Shown one piece after another: positions 26,975-35,307 of a stretch of DNA of 64,000 nt. The notes beneath the pieces are model-generated. The model did not search any database. It was not told the DNA's origin and saw only the letters and a list, made by a program, of their open reading frames with translations. Both the position numbers and the translations under genes were made by a program. The stretch's first letter is position 1. Every line of letters starts with the position of its first letter. The DNA comes from Frigoribacterium faeni (GTDB lineage: Bacteria > Actinomycetota > Actinomycetes > Actinomycetales > Microbacteriaceae): positions 248,001 to 312,000 of the forward strand of contig NZ_JAAOYW010000003.1 of assembly GCF_011761235.1 (NCBI RefSeq), read 5' to 3'.

Positions 26975-28513
26975 ATGTCAGCCCGCAAGAACTCGTCCAG
27001 GCCCGCGCGCCGCGAGCTCACCACCGACGACGTCACCGTCGTCGAGGAGTCCATGCTCAAGCGCGCCGTCAGCGCCGCCGCCCTCGGCAACGCGATGGAG
27101 TGGTTCGACTTCGGCGTCTACGCCTACATCACCACGACCATCGCCCAGGTCTTCTTCCCGCCCGGGAACGACGCCCTCAACATCCTCTTCACCTTCGGCA
27201 CGTTCACGGCCGCGTTCGTGGTCCGCCCGATCGGCGGCGCCTTCTTCGGCCCGCTCGGCGACCGCATCGGCCGGCAGAAGGTGCTGGCCATGACGATGAT
27301 CCTGATGGCGGCGGGCACGCTGGCCATCGGGCTCATCCCGTCGTACGCGACCATCGGCGTGTGGGCGCCGATCCTGCTGCTGCTGGCGCGCCTCCTGCAG
27401 GGCTTCTCGACCGGCGGCGAGTACGGCGGGGCGGCGACGTTCATCGCCGAGTACTCGCCCGACAAGCGCCGCGGGTTCATGGGCTCGTGGCTCGAGTTCG
27501 GCACCCTCGGCGGCTACGTGCTCGGCGCCTCCCTGGTGACCGCCCTGCAGCTCGGCCTGAGCGAGGAGGCGCTGCTCGGCTGGGGCTGGCGCATCCCGTT
27601 CATCGTCGCCGGGCCGCTCGGCCTGATCGGTCTCTACCTGCGCCTCAAGCTCGAGGAGACCCCCGCGTTCCAGAAGCAGCAGGCGGAGGCGTCGGAGCGC
27701 GAGCACCAGAAGGTGCCGTTCCTGAAGCTGTTCCGCGAGAACTGGCGCGCCCTGCTCGTCTGCGTCGGCCTCGTGCTCGTCTTCAACGTGACCGACTACA
27801 TGCTGCTGTCGTACATGCCGACGTACCTGTCGAACACGCTCGGGCGCGACGCCACGAGCGGCCTGCTGTTCATCATCGTCGTGATGGTGCTGATGATGCT
27901 CGTCATCACCTTCGGCGGGCGGCTCAGCGACCGCTTCGGCCGGCGGCCCGTGCTGTTCGCGGGCTGCATCGGGTTCCTCGTGCTGTCGTTCCCGGCGCTG
28001 CGCATGGTGCAGAGCGAGAACGGCGTGCTGTCGTTCGCCGGGCTGCTGGTGCTCGGCCTCGTGCTCGTCACCTTCACCTCGACGATGCCCTCGACCCTGC
28101 CCGCGCTGTTCCCGACGATCATCCGCTACGGCGCGCTCGCGATCGCGTTCAACGTGTCGGTCTCGCTCTTCGGCGGCACCACGCCGCTGGCCACCGAGGC
28201 GCTCGTCGTCTGGGCGGAGGGGCAGGGCTTCGGCTGGGCCCACGACGTGCCGGCCTTCTACCTCATGGCCGCGGCCGTGATCGGGCTCGTGGCCGTGTCG
28301 TTCACGAAGGAGACCGCCAACGAGCCGCTGCTCGGCTCGGGCCCCACCGTCGCCAGCGACGACGAGGCCCGCGAGCTGATCGAGGCGTACTCGGACGAGT
28401 CGAGCGACGTGGCGAAGTCGGACTGGGCGCTGGCGTTCGCGCAGTCGGGGCCGATCCCCGTCGTCCGCACGCCGGCCGACGACGGCGCGGCGGGGGAGCA
28501 GACGAAGGCCTGA
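26975..28513 (+). CDS. MFS transporter, metabolite:H+ symporter (MHS) family, ProP-like
   Basis: 512 aa, 12 predicted membrane helices. MHS hallmarks: GNAMEWFDFGVYAYI at the first helix, the loop GPLGDRIGRQKVLAM (MFS motif between helices 2 and 3), RLLQGFSTGGEYGGAATFIAEY, and a cytoplasmic charged stretch at 225-245. The closest well-known member by pattern is ProP, the proline/betaine symporter, but MHS proteins also carry dicarboxylates and aromatic acids. The C-terminal 60 residues are hydrophilic. Single gene, convergent with the minus-strand peptide operon. Confidence 0.85.
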   Translation: MSARKNSSRPARRELTTDDVTVVEESMLKRAVSAAALGNAMEWFDFGVYAYITTTIAQVFFPPGNDALNILFTFGTFTAAFVVRPIGGAFFGPLGDRIGRQKVLAMTMILMAAGTLAIGLIPSYATIGVWAPILLLLARLLQGFSTGGEYGGAATFIAEYSPDKRRGFMGSWLEFGTLGGYVLGASLVTALQLGLSEEALLGWGWRIPFIVAGPLGLIGLYLRLKLEETPAFQKQQAEASEREHQKVPFLKLFRENWRALLVCVGLVLVFNVTDYMLLSYMPTYLSNTLGRDATSGLLFIIVVMVLMMLVITFGGRLSDRFGRRPVLFAGCIGFLVLSFPALRMVQSENGVLSFAGLLVLGLVLVTFTSTMPSTLPALFPTIIRYGALAIAFNVSVSLFGGTTPLATEALVVWAEGQGFGWAHDVPAFYLMAAAVIGLVAVSFTKETANEPLLGSGPTVASDDEARELIEAYSDESSDVAKSDWALAFAQSGPIPVVRTPADDGAAGEQTKA

Positions 28514-28568
28514 CGACCTGGCGGCGCGGCCGGGGAGCGGGCAGGGGGCCTGACGACCCGGCGCCCCG

Positions 28569-30317
28569 TCAGGGCCGCGCGGCCAGCAGGGCCCGCGTGT
28601 GCTCGTGCCGGGGCGCGGCGAAGACGTCGACGCTGCGGCCCTGCTCGACGACGCGGCCGTGCTGCATGACGGCGACTCGGTCGGCCATGTGCCCGACGAC
28701 GTCGAGGTCGTGCGAGATGAACAGGTAGGCCAGGCCGTCCTGACGCTGCAGGTCGTCGAGCAGGTCGAGAACCTGGGCCTGCACCGACACGTCGAGGGCC
28801 GACACGGGCTCGTCGCAGACGATGACCTGCGGCCGCGCCGCCAGGGCACGGGCGATGGCGACGCGCTGCCGCTGGCCGCCCGAGAGGGAGGCGGTGCCCC
28901 GGTCGGCGAGGTCGGCCGCGAGGCCGACCCGGGCGAGCAGGTCGACGACGTCGCGTCGCAGGGCGTCGCGGCCGGGCCGCGTGCGCGCGCCGCCCGTGAG
29001 GGCGTCGGCGAGCAGGCGAACCACGGGCAGGCGGGGGTCGAACGAGCTCGCCGGGTCCTGGTAGACGGCGCCGAGCAGCGGTCGCCGGGCGCGGCGCTCG
29101 CGCTCGCGCAGTGGCGCCCACGGCTCGCCGAGCAGCGTGACGGTGCCCCCGTCGGGGTCGTCGAGGCCGAGCAGGAGGCGCGCGGTCGTCGTCTTGCCGC
29201 TGCCGGACGCGCCCACCAGGCCAAGAGTCTCGCCCGCACGTAGCTCGAGCGTCACGTCGTCGACGGCGACGCGGTCGGGGGCTGCGCCGCGCGACGGGAA
29301 CACCCGGCGGAGCCCGGCCGCGGCGAGCACGACGGGGCGGTCGTCGGTGGGGGTCGCCGCGACACCGCCGAGTGGACGATCCACCGCCGCAGTGGGCGGT
29401 GTCTCGTCCACTCGGCGGTGCTCGGCGGCGCCAGCCGGTGCGGCGGGAGCGGGGGCGGGAGCGGGGGCACCCGGTGCGGCGGGAGCGGGCGCGGGCGCAG
29501 GTGCGGGGTCGGGCGCCGGCGGCGACAGCCGCGACCCGCGCGGCGCCCCGCCCGGCAGCGCCGCCACGAGCATCCGCGTGTACTCGTGCCGCGGGGCGTC
29601 GAGCACCTCGGCGGTCCGTCCGGTCTCGACGACCCGTCCGGCGCGCATCACGACGACGCGGTCGGCCAGTCGGCGCACGACGCCGAGGTCGTGGCTGATC
29701 GTCAGCACGGCCGTGCCGCCGTCCCGCAGCGCCCGGAGCCGGTCGACGACGACGCGCTGCACCTCGGCGTCGAGCGCCGTCGTGGGCTCGTCGGCGACGA
29801 CGAGCTCGGGCCGCACGGCGAGCGCGGCCGCGATGAGCGCGCGCTGGCGCAGCCCGCCCGACAGCTCGCCGGAGCGGGAGCCGAGCCGCGCCTCCGGGTC
29901 GGGCATGCCCACCTCGACCAGCGCCTCCAGGGCCCGTGCACGGCGCTGCCGCGGCGTCAGCCGGGTGTGCAGGCGCAGGGCGTCGTCGATCTCGCGGCCG
30001 ATCGGGCGGAGGGGGTCGAGCGAGACGAGGGCGTCCTGCAGCACGAGGCCCACCCGGGCGCCGCGGACACGGCGCCACGCGGCCTCGCGCAGGCCCGTCA
30101 GGTCGGTCTCGCCGAGCGTGAGGCGGCGGGCCTCGACCGTGCCGCCGGTCAGCCCGAGCAGGGCGCGCGCCGTGACGCTCTTGCCCGAGCCGGACTCGCC
30201 CACGACGGCCACGCACTCGCCGGCCGCGAGGCTGAACGAGACCTCGTCGACGACCGGCCCGGCCCCGAACGAGACCCGCAGCCCGTCGACGAAGAGCAGG
30301 GGAGCGGCGGCGGTCAC
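28569..30317 (-). CDS. Peptide ABC transporter ATP-binding protein, DppD-DppF fusion (second system)
   Basis: 582 aa with two ATPase halves. First: Walker A GESGSGKS, signature LSGGL (unusual Leu instead of Gln), Walker B LVVADEPTTALD. Second: Walker A GASGSGKT, signature LSGGQ, Walker B VIVCDEPVSALD. GTG start overlaps the permease stop (GTGA). The inter-domain linker (about residues 255-345) is a long Pro/Ala stretch built from PAPA units, and it contains a 58-bp perfect palindrome at DNA level (29363-29420). Last gene of the operon. Confidence 0.9.
   Translation of the reverse strand: MTAAAPLLFVDGLRVSFGAGPVVDEVSFSLAAGECVAVVGESGSGKSVTARALLGLTGGTVEARRLTLGETDLTGLREAAWRRVRGARVGLVLQDALVSLDPLRPIGREIDDALRLHTRLTPRQRRARALEALVEVGMPDPEARLGSRSGELSGGLRQRALIAAALAVRPELVVADEPTTALDAEVQRVVVDRLRALRDGGTAVLTISHDLGVVRRLADRVVVMRAGRVVETGRTAEVLDAPRHEYTRMLVAALPGGAPRGSRLSPPAPDPAPAPAPAPAAPGAPAPAPAPAAPAGAAEHRRVDETPPTAAVDRPLGGVAATPTDDRPVVLAAAGLRRVFPSRGAAPDRVAVDDVTLELRAGETLGLVGASGSGKTTTARLLLGLDDPDGGTVTLLGEPWAPLRERERRARRPLLGAVYQDPASSFDPRLPVVRLLADALTGGARTRPGRDALRRDVVDLLARVGLAADLADRGTASLSGGQRQRVAIARALAARPQVIVCDEPVSALDVSVQAQVLDLLDDLQRQDGLAYLFISHDLDVVGHMADRVAVMQHGRVVEQGRSVDVFAAPRHEHTRALLAARP
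29363..29420. repeat. 17-bp perfect inverted repeat with nested hairpin inside the ABC ATPase linker
   Basis: Arms 29363-29379 and 29404-29420 are exact reverse complements (CACCGCCGAGTGGACGA and its complement). Inside, CACCGCC (29382-29388) and GGCGGTG (29395-29401) form a second hairpin. It resembles a REP/MITE-type element inserted in a tolerant linker; the reading frame is intact. Confidence 0.65.
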
Positions 30318-31156
30318 GACGCGCCTCCGCCCCGGCGTGCGAGGCCACGGCCCAGCACGGTCGCGGCCGCTGCGGTGAGCACCACGGCGAGGCCGGGGAA
30401 CACCGTCATCCACCAGGCGCTCGTCACGTAGAGGCGGCCGGCCGAGAGCATGGCGCCCCACTCGGGGGCGGGCGGCGGCGCCCCGAGGCCCAGGTAGCTG
30501 AGCGACGAGGCCCAGACGACCGCCTGGCCGAGGCCGAGCGTCGCGAGCACGACGACCGGGGCCAGCGCGTTCGGCAGCACGTGGCGCCAGAGCACGGCGC
30601 CGGGCCGTCGCCCCAGCACGACGGCGGCCTCGACCATGGCCGAGCGCCGGACGCGCACGACCTGGCTGCGCACGATGCGCGCGTAGCCCGGCGCCGTCGC
30701 GAGCCCCACGGCGACGGTGGCGGGCAGGGCGCCGGGGCCGGTGAACGCGATGACGACCAGGGCGAGCAGCAGCCCGGGCAGCGCGAACATCACCTCGAGG
30801 AGGCGCGACACGGCCGCGTCGGCCGCTCGCCCGGGCAGGCGGCCGCCCCCGAACCCGGCGGCGACCCCGAGCAGCACGCCGAGCCCGGTGCCGATCAGGG
30901 TCGCCGCCGCGCCGATCGACAGGCTGGCGCCGGCGCCGTGCACCATGCGCGTGAAGACGCCGCGCCCGGACTCGTCGGTGCCGAACGGGTGCGCGAGCGA
31001 GGGGGCCGAGAAGGCGTCGACGGGGGCGACGGCGAGGGGGTCGGCCGGGGCGAGCAGGCCCGGCGCCACGGCCGCCACGACGACGAGCCCGAGCGCGACG
31101 GCCGCCACGACCTCGGGGGCGCGCAGACGGGCCGCGCCGAGCCGGCTGCCGGTCAC
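30314..31156 (-). CDS. Peptide ABC transporter permease, DppC-like (second system)
   Basis: 280 aa. GTG start overlaps the upstream TGA. Features: HPFGTDESGRGVFTRMVHGAGASL near the N-terminus, six membrane helices, and the EAA-type loop VEAAVVLGRRPGAVLWRHVLPN. It lacks the extended N-terminal tail of the first system's DppC-like protein. Works with the permease encoded immediately upstream. Confidence 0.9.
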   Translation of the reverse strand: MTGSRLGAARLRAPEVVAAVALGLVVVAAVAPGLLAPADPLAVAPVDAFSAPSLAHPFGTDESGRGVFTRMVHGAGASLSIGAAATLIGTGLGVLLGVAAGFGGGRLPGRAADAAVSRLLEVMFALPGLLLALVVIAFTGPGALPATVAVGLATAPGYARIVRSQVVRVRRSAMVEAAVVLGRRPGAVLWRHVLPNALAPVVVLATLGLGQAVVWASSLSYLGLGAPPPAPEWGAMLSAGRLYVTSAWWMTVFPGLAVVLTAAAATVLGRGLARRGGGAS

Positions 31157-32220
31157 GACGCCCGCACCCGGGGGTCGACGAGCCGCTCGGCCAGGTCGCC
31201 GAGCGCCACGACGACGACGTACGACAGCGCCGAGACGAGGGCCACGCCGGTCACGAGCGGGATGTCGCGCAGCGTCACCGCGCCGAGCAGCGTGCGCCCG
31301 AGCCCGGGCCGCGCGAAGACCGACTCGACGACCACGGCGCCGCTGAGCAGCGACCCGAAGGCCCAGCCCGAGAGCGCGAGGCCGGGCAGCGCGGCGTGCC
31401 GCAGGAGGTGCCGGCGGAACAGCCCCGAGGTCGACTCGCCCCGGGCGCGGGCCGAGAGCGCGAACGGGGACGAGGCCGCGTCGAGGAGGGAGTCGCGCGT
31501 CACCTGGCCGAGGAACCCGGCGACGGGCACGGCGAGGGTGACCACGGGCAGCACGAGCCCGATCGGCGTGCCGGTGCTCACGGGCGGCAGCAGGCCCAGC
31601 TGCGTGCTGAGGACGAGCACGAGCACGCTGCCGAGCCAGAAGTGCGGCACGGCGGCGGCCACGACCTCGAGGCCCGACGACACGGCGGCCGCGACCCGCC
31701 CGCCGAGGGTGGCCCACCAGGCCGTGCCGAGGGCGAGCAGCCACGCGACGACGAGCGCGCACGCGGCGAGGACGATCGTGCCCGGCAGCTGGTCGAGCAG
31801 CAGCCCGCCCACGTCGGTGCGCAGCGAGTACGAGGTGCCGAGGTCGCCCGTCGCGAGGCGTCCGAGCTGCGCCAGGTACTGCAGGAGGAGCGGGTCGTCG
31901 AGCCCGTACTGCTCGCGCACCAGGGCCAGCGCCTCGGCCGACGCCTGCGAGCCCGGCCCGCCGAGGATGGCCTCGGCCGGGTCGCCCGGCACCAGGCGGA
32001 TCGCGAAGAAGACCATGGTCGCCACGGCCCAGAGCACCACCACGCCGCCGACGACGCGACCGACGAGCCACCGGGCCGCCGCTGCCGCTCGCCCGCGCCT
32101 CCTCGGCACCGCCGACACGGGGGACGCGGCCGACGCGTCGTCCGTGGTCGGGGGAGCGGCCGAGGAGGCGCGACCCGCCAGGGCGTCGCGCCCCGGCTCA
32201 GTCGGTGCGGGAAGCGTCAT
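31153..32220 (-). CDS. Peptide ABC transporter permease, DppB-like (second system)
   Basis: 355 aa. Hydrophilic head of about 50 residues, then FFAIRLVPGDPAEAILGG after the first helix, LDDPLLLQYLAQLGRLATGDLGTSY, and the coupling loop with LSARARGESTSGLFRRHLLRHA. The gene overlaps the end of the binding-protein gene by 23 nt, an unusually long overlap; a later start would lose part of the non-conserved head only, so the true start may be downstream. Confidence 0.88.
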   Translation of the reverse strand: MTLPAPTEPGRDALAGRASSAAPPTTDDASAASPVSAVPRRRGRAAAAARWLVGRVVGGVVVLWAVATMVFFAIRLVPGDPAEAILGGPGSQASAEALALVREQYGLDDPLLLQYLAQLGRLATGDLGTSYSLRTDVGGLLLDQLPGTIVLAACALVVAWLLALGTAWWATLGGRVAAAVSSGLEVVAAAVPHFWLGSVLVLVLSTQLGLLPPVSTGTPIGLVLPVVTLAVPVAGFLGQVTRDSLLDAASSPFALSARARGESTSGLFRRHLLRHAALPGLALSGWAFGSLLSGAVVVESVFARPGLGRTLLGAVTLRDIPLVTGVALVSALSYVVVVALGDLAERLVDPRVRAS

Positions 32221-33835
32221 ACAGGGTGACGGCCGACACCGGCGGCAGGGCGCGGACGCCCGTCACCGACGAGCGCACGAGGTAGTGGTTCTGCTGGTCG
32301 TACAGGGGCAGCACGGTGTAGCTCTCGAGCACGATGCGCTGGGCTTGCTCGTACAGGTCGGCCCGCTCGTCGGGGTCGCTCGTCTGCGCGGCGTCCGTCA
32401 GCAGCTGGTCGAGCTCCGGGTCGCTCAGCTGGGCCAGGTTCGCGAAGTAGCCGCTGGGCGCCGGGGTGATGCCGGCCGTGTCGTAGAGGATGCGCAGCAC
32501 GTCGGGCCCCACCTTCGTGTACGGGGCGCTCACGAGGTCGTAGTCGTTCGCGGCGAGGGCGCCGTACCAGCTCGACAGGTCGAGGGGCGACAGCACGACC
32601 TCGATGCCGAGCTGCTTCGCGCCCGCCTGGATCTGCTCGAAGAGCGACTGCTCGGCGGGGATCGACTGGTTCGTGCTGACCGGGAACTCGAGGGAGAGGC
32701 GCTCGCCGCCCTTGGTGCGGTAGCCGTCGGAGTCGCGCTCGGTCCAGCCCGCCTCGTCGAGCAGGTCGCCCGCGGCGTCGGGGTCGACGTCGAAGAGCGA
32801 CTCGTCCGACCAGGCGAGGGGCTCGACGCTCGACAGGGGCGAGTACGACCGGTCGGCCGTGCCGAAGAAGAGCGAGTCGATGCCGTCGTTCACGTCGACC
32901 CCCGTGACGAACGCCTGTCGCACGCGCTCGTCGTCGAAGGGGGCCTTGCCCGAGTTCAGCTCGATGCGGTTGGCGGCGCCGGGGCGCGGGGCGTCGATCT
33001 CGTTGAGCGAGTCGTCCTTCTCGGCGGCCACGAGGGTGTCCGGCTGCACGTTGTCGATGACGTCGACCTGCCCGGCCTGGAGCGCGGCGTACCGGGCCGC
33101 CGAGTCCGGGATGAAGCGCCAGACGACCTCGTCGAGGTGCGCGGGCCCCTCGTGGTCGGCGTCGGCCGGCGGCGACGAGTAGTCGTCGTTGCGGCTCAGC
33201 ACGACGCGGTCCTGCTTGGTCCACGACTCGACGACGAACGGCCCCGTGCCGACCGGCGACTCGCAGTTGACGTCCTGCGGGCGCTGCAGGGCCTCGGGCG
33301 ACTCCATCGCGAGCCAGGGCTGCGTGAGCGACTCGAGCAGCGCGCTGTCGGGCTCGCTGAGGTCGAAGCGGGCGGTCCGTGCGTCGACGGCCTCGACGCC
33401 CGTGACCTTCTGCAGGGCGAGGTAGCCGGTGGACGACAGCGTCTCGGGGTCTTGCAGGTGGGCGACGTTGGCGGCCACGGCGGCGGCGTCGAACGGGGTG
33501 CCGTCGGTGAACGAGACGCCGTCGCGCAGGGTGAAGGTCCAGCTGAGGCCGTCGTCCGCCTCCTGCCACGAGTCGGCGAGCCACGGCACGATCGTGCCGT
33601 CGGCGTCCTTCGAGACGAGCGACTCGAGGTACTGCGTCGAGACGAGCGCCTGCGGGTAGTTGCCGCCCACGTGCGGGTCGAGGCAGGTCGGCTCGGCGTC
33701 CCCGGTCGCGTAGGTGAGGGTGCCGCCCGCCGAGGGCGTGCCGTCGTCGGCGGCGTCGCCGCCCGCGGTGCAGCCCGCGAGCAGCAGGGCGCCCGCCGAG
33801 GCGAGGGCGAGCAGGGGGAGAGAGCGGGTGCGCAT
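32198..33835 (-). CDS. Peptide ABC transporter substrate-binding lipoprotein (second system)
   Basis: 545 aa. Signal peptide with lipobox LLAGC (Cys22), then the SBP_bac_5 pattern: LTYATGDAEPTCLDPHVGG, WTFTLRDGVSFTDGTPFDA, and VRQAFVTGVDVNDGI. ATG has GGAG five bases upstream. First gene of a four-gene minus-strand operon without accessory hydrolases. A perfect 21-bp palindrome 37 nt upstream of the ATG, shared with the divergent tetR gene, indicates TetR control. The ligand is not evident; family members bind peptides, nickel or opines. Confidence 0.9.
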   Translation of the reverse strand: MRTRSLPLLALASAGALLLAGCTAGGDAADDGTPSAGGTLTYATGDAEPTCLDPHVGGNYPQALVSTQYLESLVSKDADGTIVPWLADSWQEADDGLSWTFTLRDGVSFTDGTPFDAAAVAANVAHLQDPETLSSTGYLALQKVTGVEAVDARTARFDLSEPDSALLESLTQPWLAMESPEALQRPQDVNCESPVGTGPFVVESWTKQDRVVLSRNDDYSSPPADADHEGPAHLDEVVWRFIPDSAARYAALQAGQVDVIDNVQPDTLVAAEKDDSLNEIDAPRPGAANRIELNSGKAPFDDERVRQAFVTGVDVNDGIDSLFFGTADRSYSPLSSVEPLAWSDESLFDVDPDAAGDLLDEAGWTERDSDGYRTKGGERLSLEFPVSTNQSIPAEQSLFEQIQAGAKQLGIEVVLSPLDLSSWYGALAANDYDLVSAPYTKVGPDVLRILYDTAGITPAPSGYFANLAQLSDPELDQLLTDAAQTSDPDERADLYEQAQRIVLESYTVLPLYDQQNHYLVRSSVTGVRALPPVSAVTLYDASRTD

Positions 33836-33871
33836 GGGGCTCCGTCGGGGACGAGGGGGAGGCGGACGGCG

Positions 33872-33892
33872 TTGTTGGACTGAGTCCAACAA
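33872..33892. promoter_or_regulatory. Perfect palindromic operator between the peptide operon and tetR
   Basis: TTGTTGGACT, a central G, and AGTCCAACAA: 10-bp arms with no mismatch. AT-richer than its surroundings and centred in the divergent promoter region, it is the obvious target of the TetR protein at 33927. Confidence 0.8.
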
Positions 33893-33926
33893 GGCCGTCG
33901 TCGAGTCTAGCGGCATGATGGACCCC

Positions 33927-34553
33927 ATGTCAGGCGAGCCGGTCACCCCAGCAGGACGGCCCTCGGGGCGGCCCCGGAGGTCGTCGGCCGACGTGTTGGC
34001 CGACGCCGCGGCCGAGCTGTTCCTCGAGCAGGGCTGGGCGCGCACCACGGTCGACCAGATCGCCCAGCGGGCCGGGGTCAGCCGGGGCACGTTCTTCAAC
34101 TACTTCGAGTCGAAGGCCGATGCCCTCTGGCTCGACCTCGACGCCAGCGCGGCCGGTCTCGGGGACGCGCTGCGCGCCTCCTCGGGGTCGTCGCCCGTGC
34201 GCCGGGTCGAGGCGGCGCTGGTGGGCCTGGCCCGACGGCACCCCGCGGACCGGGTGCCGTGGGCGCTGTCGCAGTCCGACGCGATGGGGCTCGGCGACGA
34301 CCTCGTGTCGTCGGCGGCCGTGCGGCTGGTGCGGATCCGCGCCACGGTGACGTCGTTCCTCGGCGAGGCCGGCGGCCTGCCGCGCGGCGACGTCCGGGCC
34401 GAGGTGGCCGCGTCGGCCCTGCTGGCGGCCGCGGCCACCGCGGTCGTCGTCTGGGCCCGGGCCGGGGTCGGCCGGCGCCCGCTGGACGAGGAGGTGGCGG
34501 CGGCGCTCGCCCCCGTGGCCGACGGCCTCGACGCGCAGGCCGCCCGGGGCTAG
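33927..34553 (+). CDS. TetR-family transcriptional regulator
   Basis: 208 aa. N-terminal TetR helix-turn-helix: RRSSADVLADAAAELFLEQGW followed by TTVDQIAQRAGVSRGTFFNYFESKADAL. The C-terminal ligand domain is not recognisable. Starts at 33915, 33918 and 33927 are all in frame; 33927 is preferred because CATGAT (33914-33919) resembles a -10 box and ends seven bases before it, giving a leaderless mRNA. Likely represses itself and the divergent peptide ABC operon through the palindrome at 33872-33892. Ends in a CTAG shared with the convergent GtrA gene. Confidence 0.88.
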   Translation: MSGEPVTPAGRPSGRPRRSSADVLADAAAELFLEQGWARTTVDQIAQRAGVSRGTFFNYFESKADALWLDLDASAAGLGDALRASSGSSPVRRVEAALVGLARRHPADRVPWALSQSDAMGLGDDLVSSAAVRLVRIRATVTSFLGEAGGLPRGDVRAEVAASALLAAAATAVVVWARAGVGRRPLDEEVAAALAPVADGLDAQAARG

Positions 34554-35059
34554 CGGGTGGGGGTGGAGGCGGTCGAGGGCGAGACGGGCGACAGCACGTC
34601 GTCGAGCTGGGCGCGCTTCGGGAACACCCACTTGTTCATGGCCCAGTAGCGGAACACCATCGCGAACATCGTGCCGATGACGGGGCCGCTGACGAAGTCC
34701 GCGATCTCTTGTGTCGTGCGGGTGACGTTCGGCACCTCGAGGCCGAAGCCGTAGCGCGAGAGGTAGAGCGGCGCGGAGTTGATGCCGATGCCGATCACGC
34801 TGACGACGACGAAGAGCAGCATCTCCTGGCCGGTGTGGCGGCTGCCGCGGTCGTCGAACGACCACTTCTTGTTCATCCAGTACGACACGATGGTCGCCAC
34901 GATCGTGCCGACCGCCAGGGCCGTGACGGGGTGCTGGGGGATGACGAAGAGCTTCAGGCCGTAGTTGATCACCATCGTGATGACGAAGCCGATGCCGCCG
35001 ACGACGAGGAACCGGACGGCGGAGGGGTGGGACTTGGCCAGCCGGATCATCGTGCGCAC
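34550..35059 (-). CDS. GtrA-family membrane protein
   Basis: 169 aa with four membrane helices. GtrA signature at the first helix (RFLVVGGIGFVITMVINYGL), the VSYWMNKKWSF motif after the second helix, and a repeat of it near the end (FRYWAMNKWVFP). Such proteins are thought to help move lipid-linked sugars or to support cell-surface polysaccharide synthesis. No glycosyltransferase neighbours, so the role is open. Convergent with tetR, overlapping it by four bases; a TAGGGT box lies 20 nt upstream of the ATG on the minus strand. Confidence 0.85.
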   Translation of the reverse strand: MRTMIRLAKSHPSAVRFLVVGGIGFVITMVINYGLKLFVIPQHPVTALAVGTIVATIVSYWMNKKWSFDDRGSRHTGQEMLLFVVVSVIGIGINSAPLYLSRYGFGLEVPNVTRTTQEIADFVSGPVIGTMFAMVFRYWAMNKWVFPKRAQLDDVLSPVSPSTASTPTR

Positions 35060-35307
35060 GCCTCGACGGTACCCGCAGACCCTAGGAACCGGGTGTCCGT
35101 GGGCACCGCGGGTCGCGGACCGGACGACGTGGTCGTCCTCCAGGATGACGTCCGCCGACGGGAGGACGAGATGCGGCCGGGAGGCGCCCGCCGCGTCCCC
35201 GCCCCGGCTACGGTCGAGCCACCGGCAGGCGACGACGCCGCCGGGGCCGGCGTCCCGGGGGTGGGAAGGGGCGCTGCGGCTTCGTGACCCACGGGGACGG
35301 ACACATC

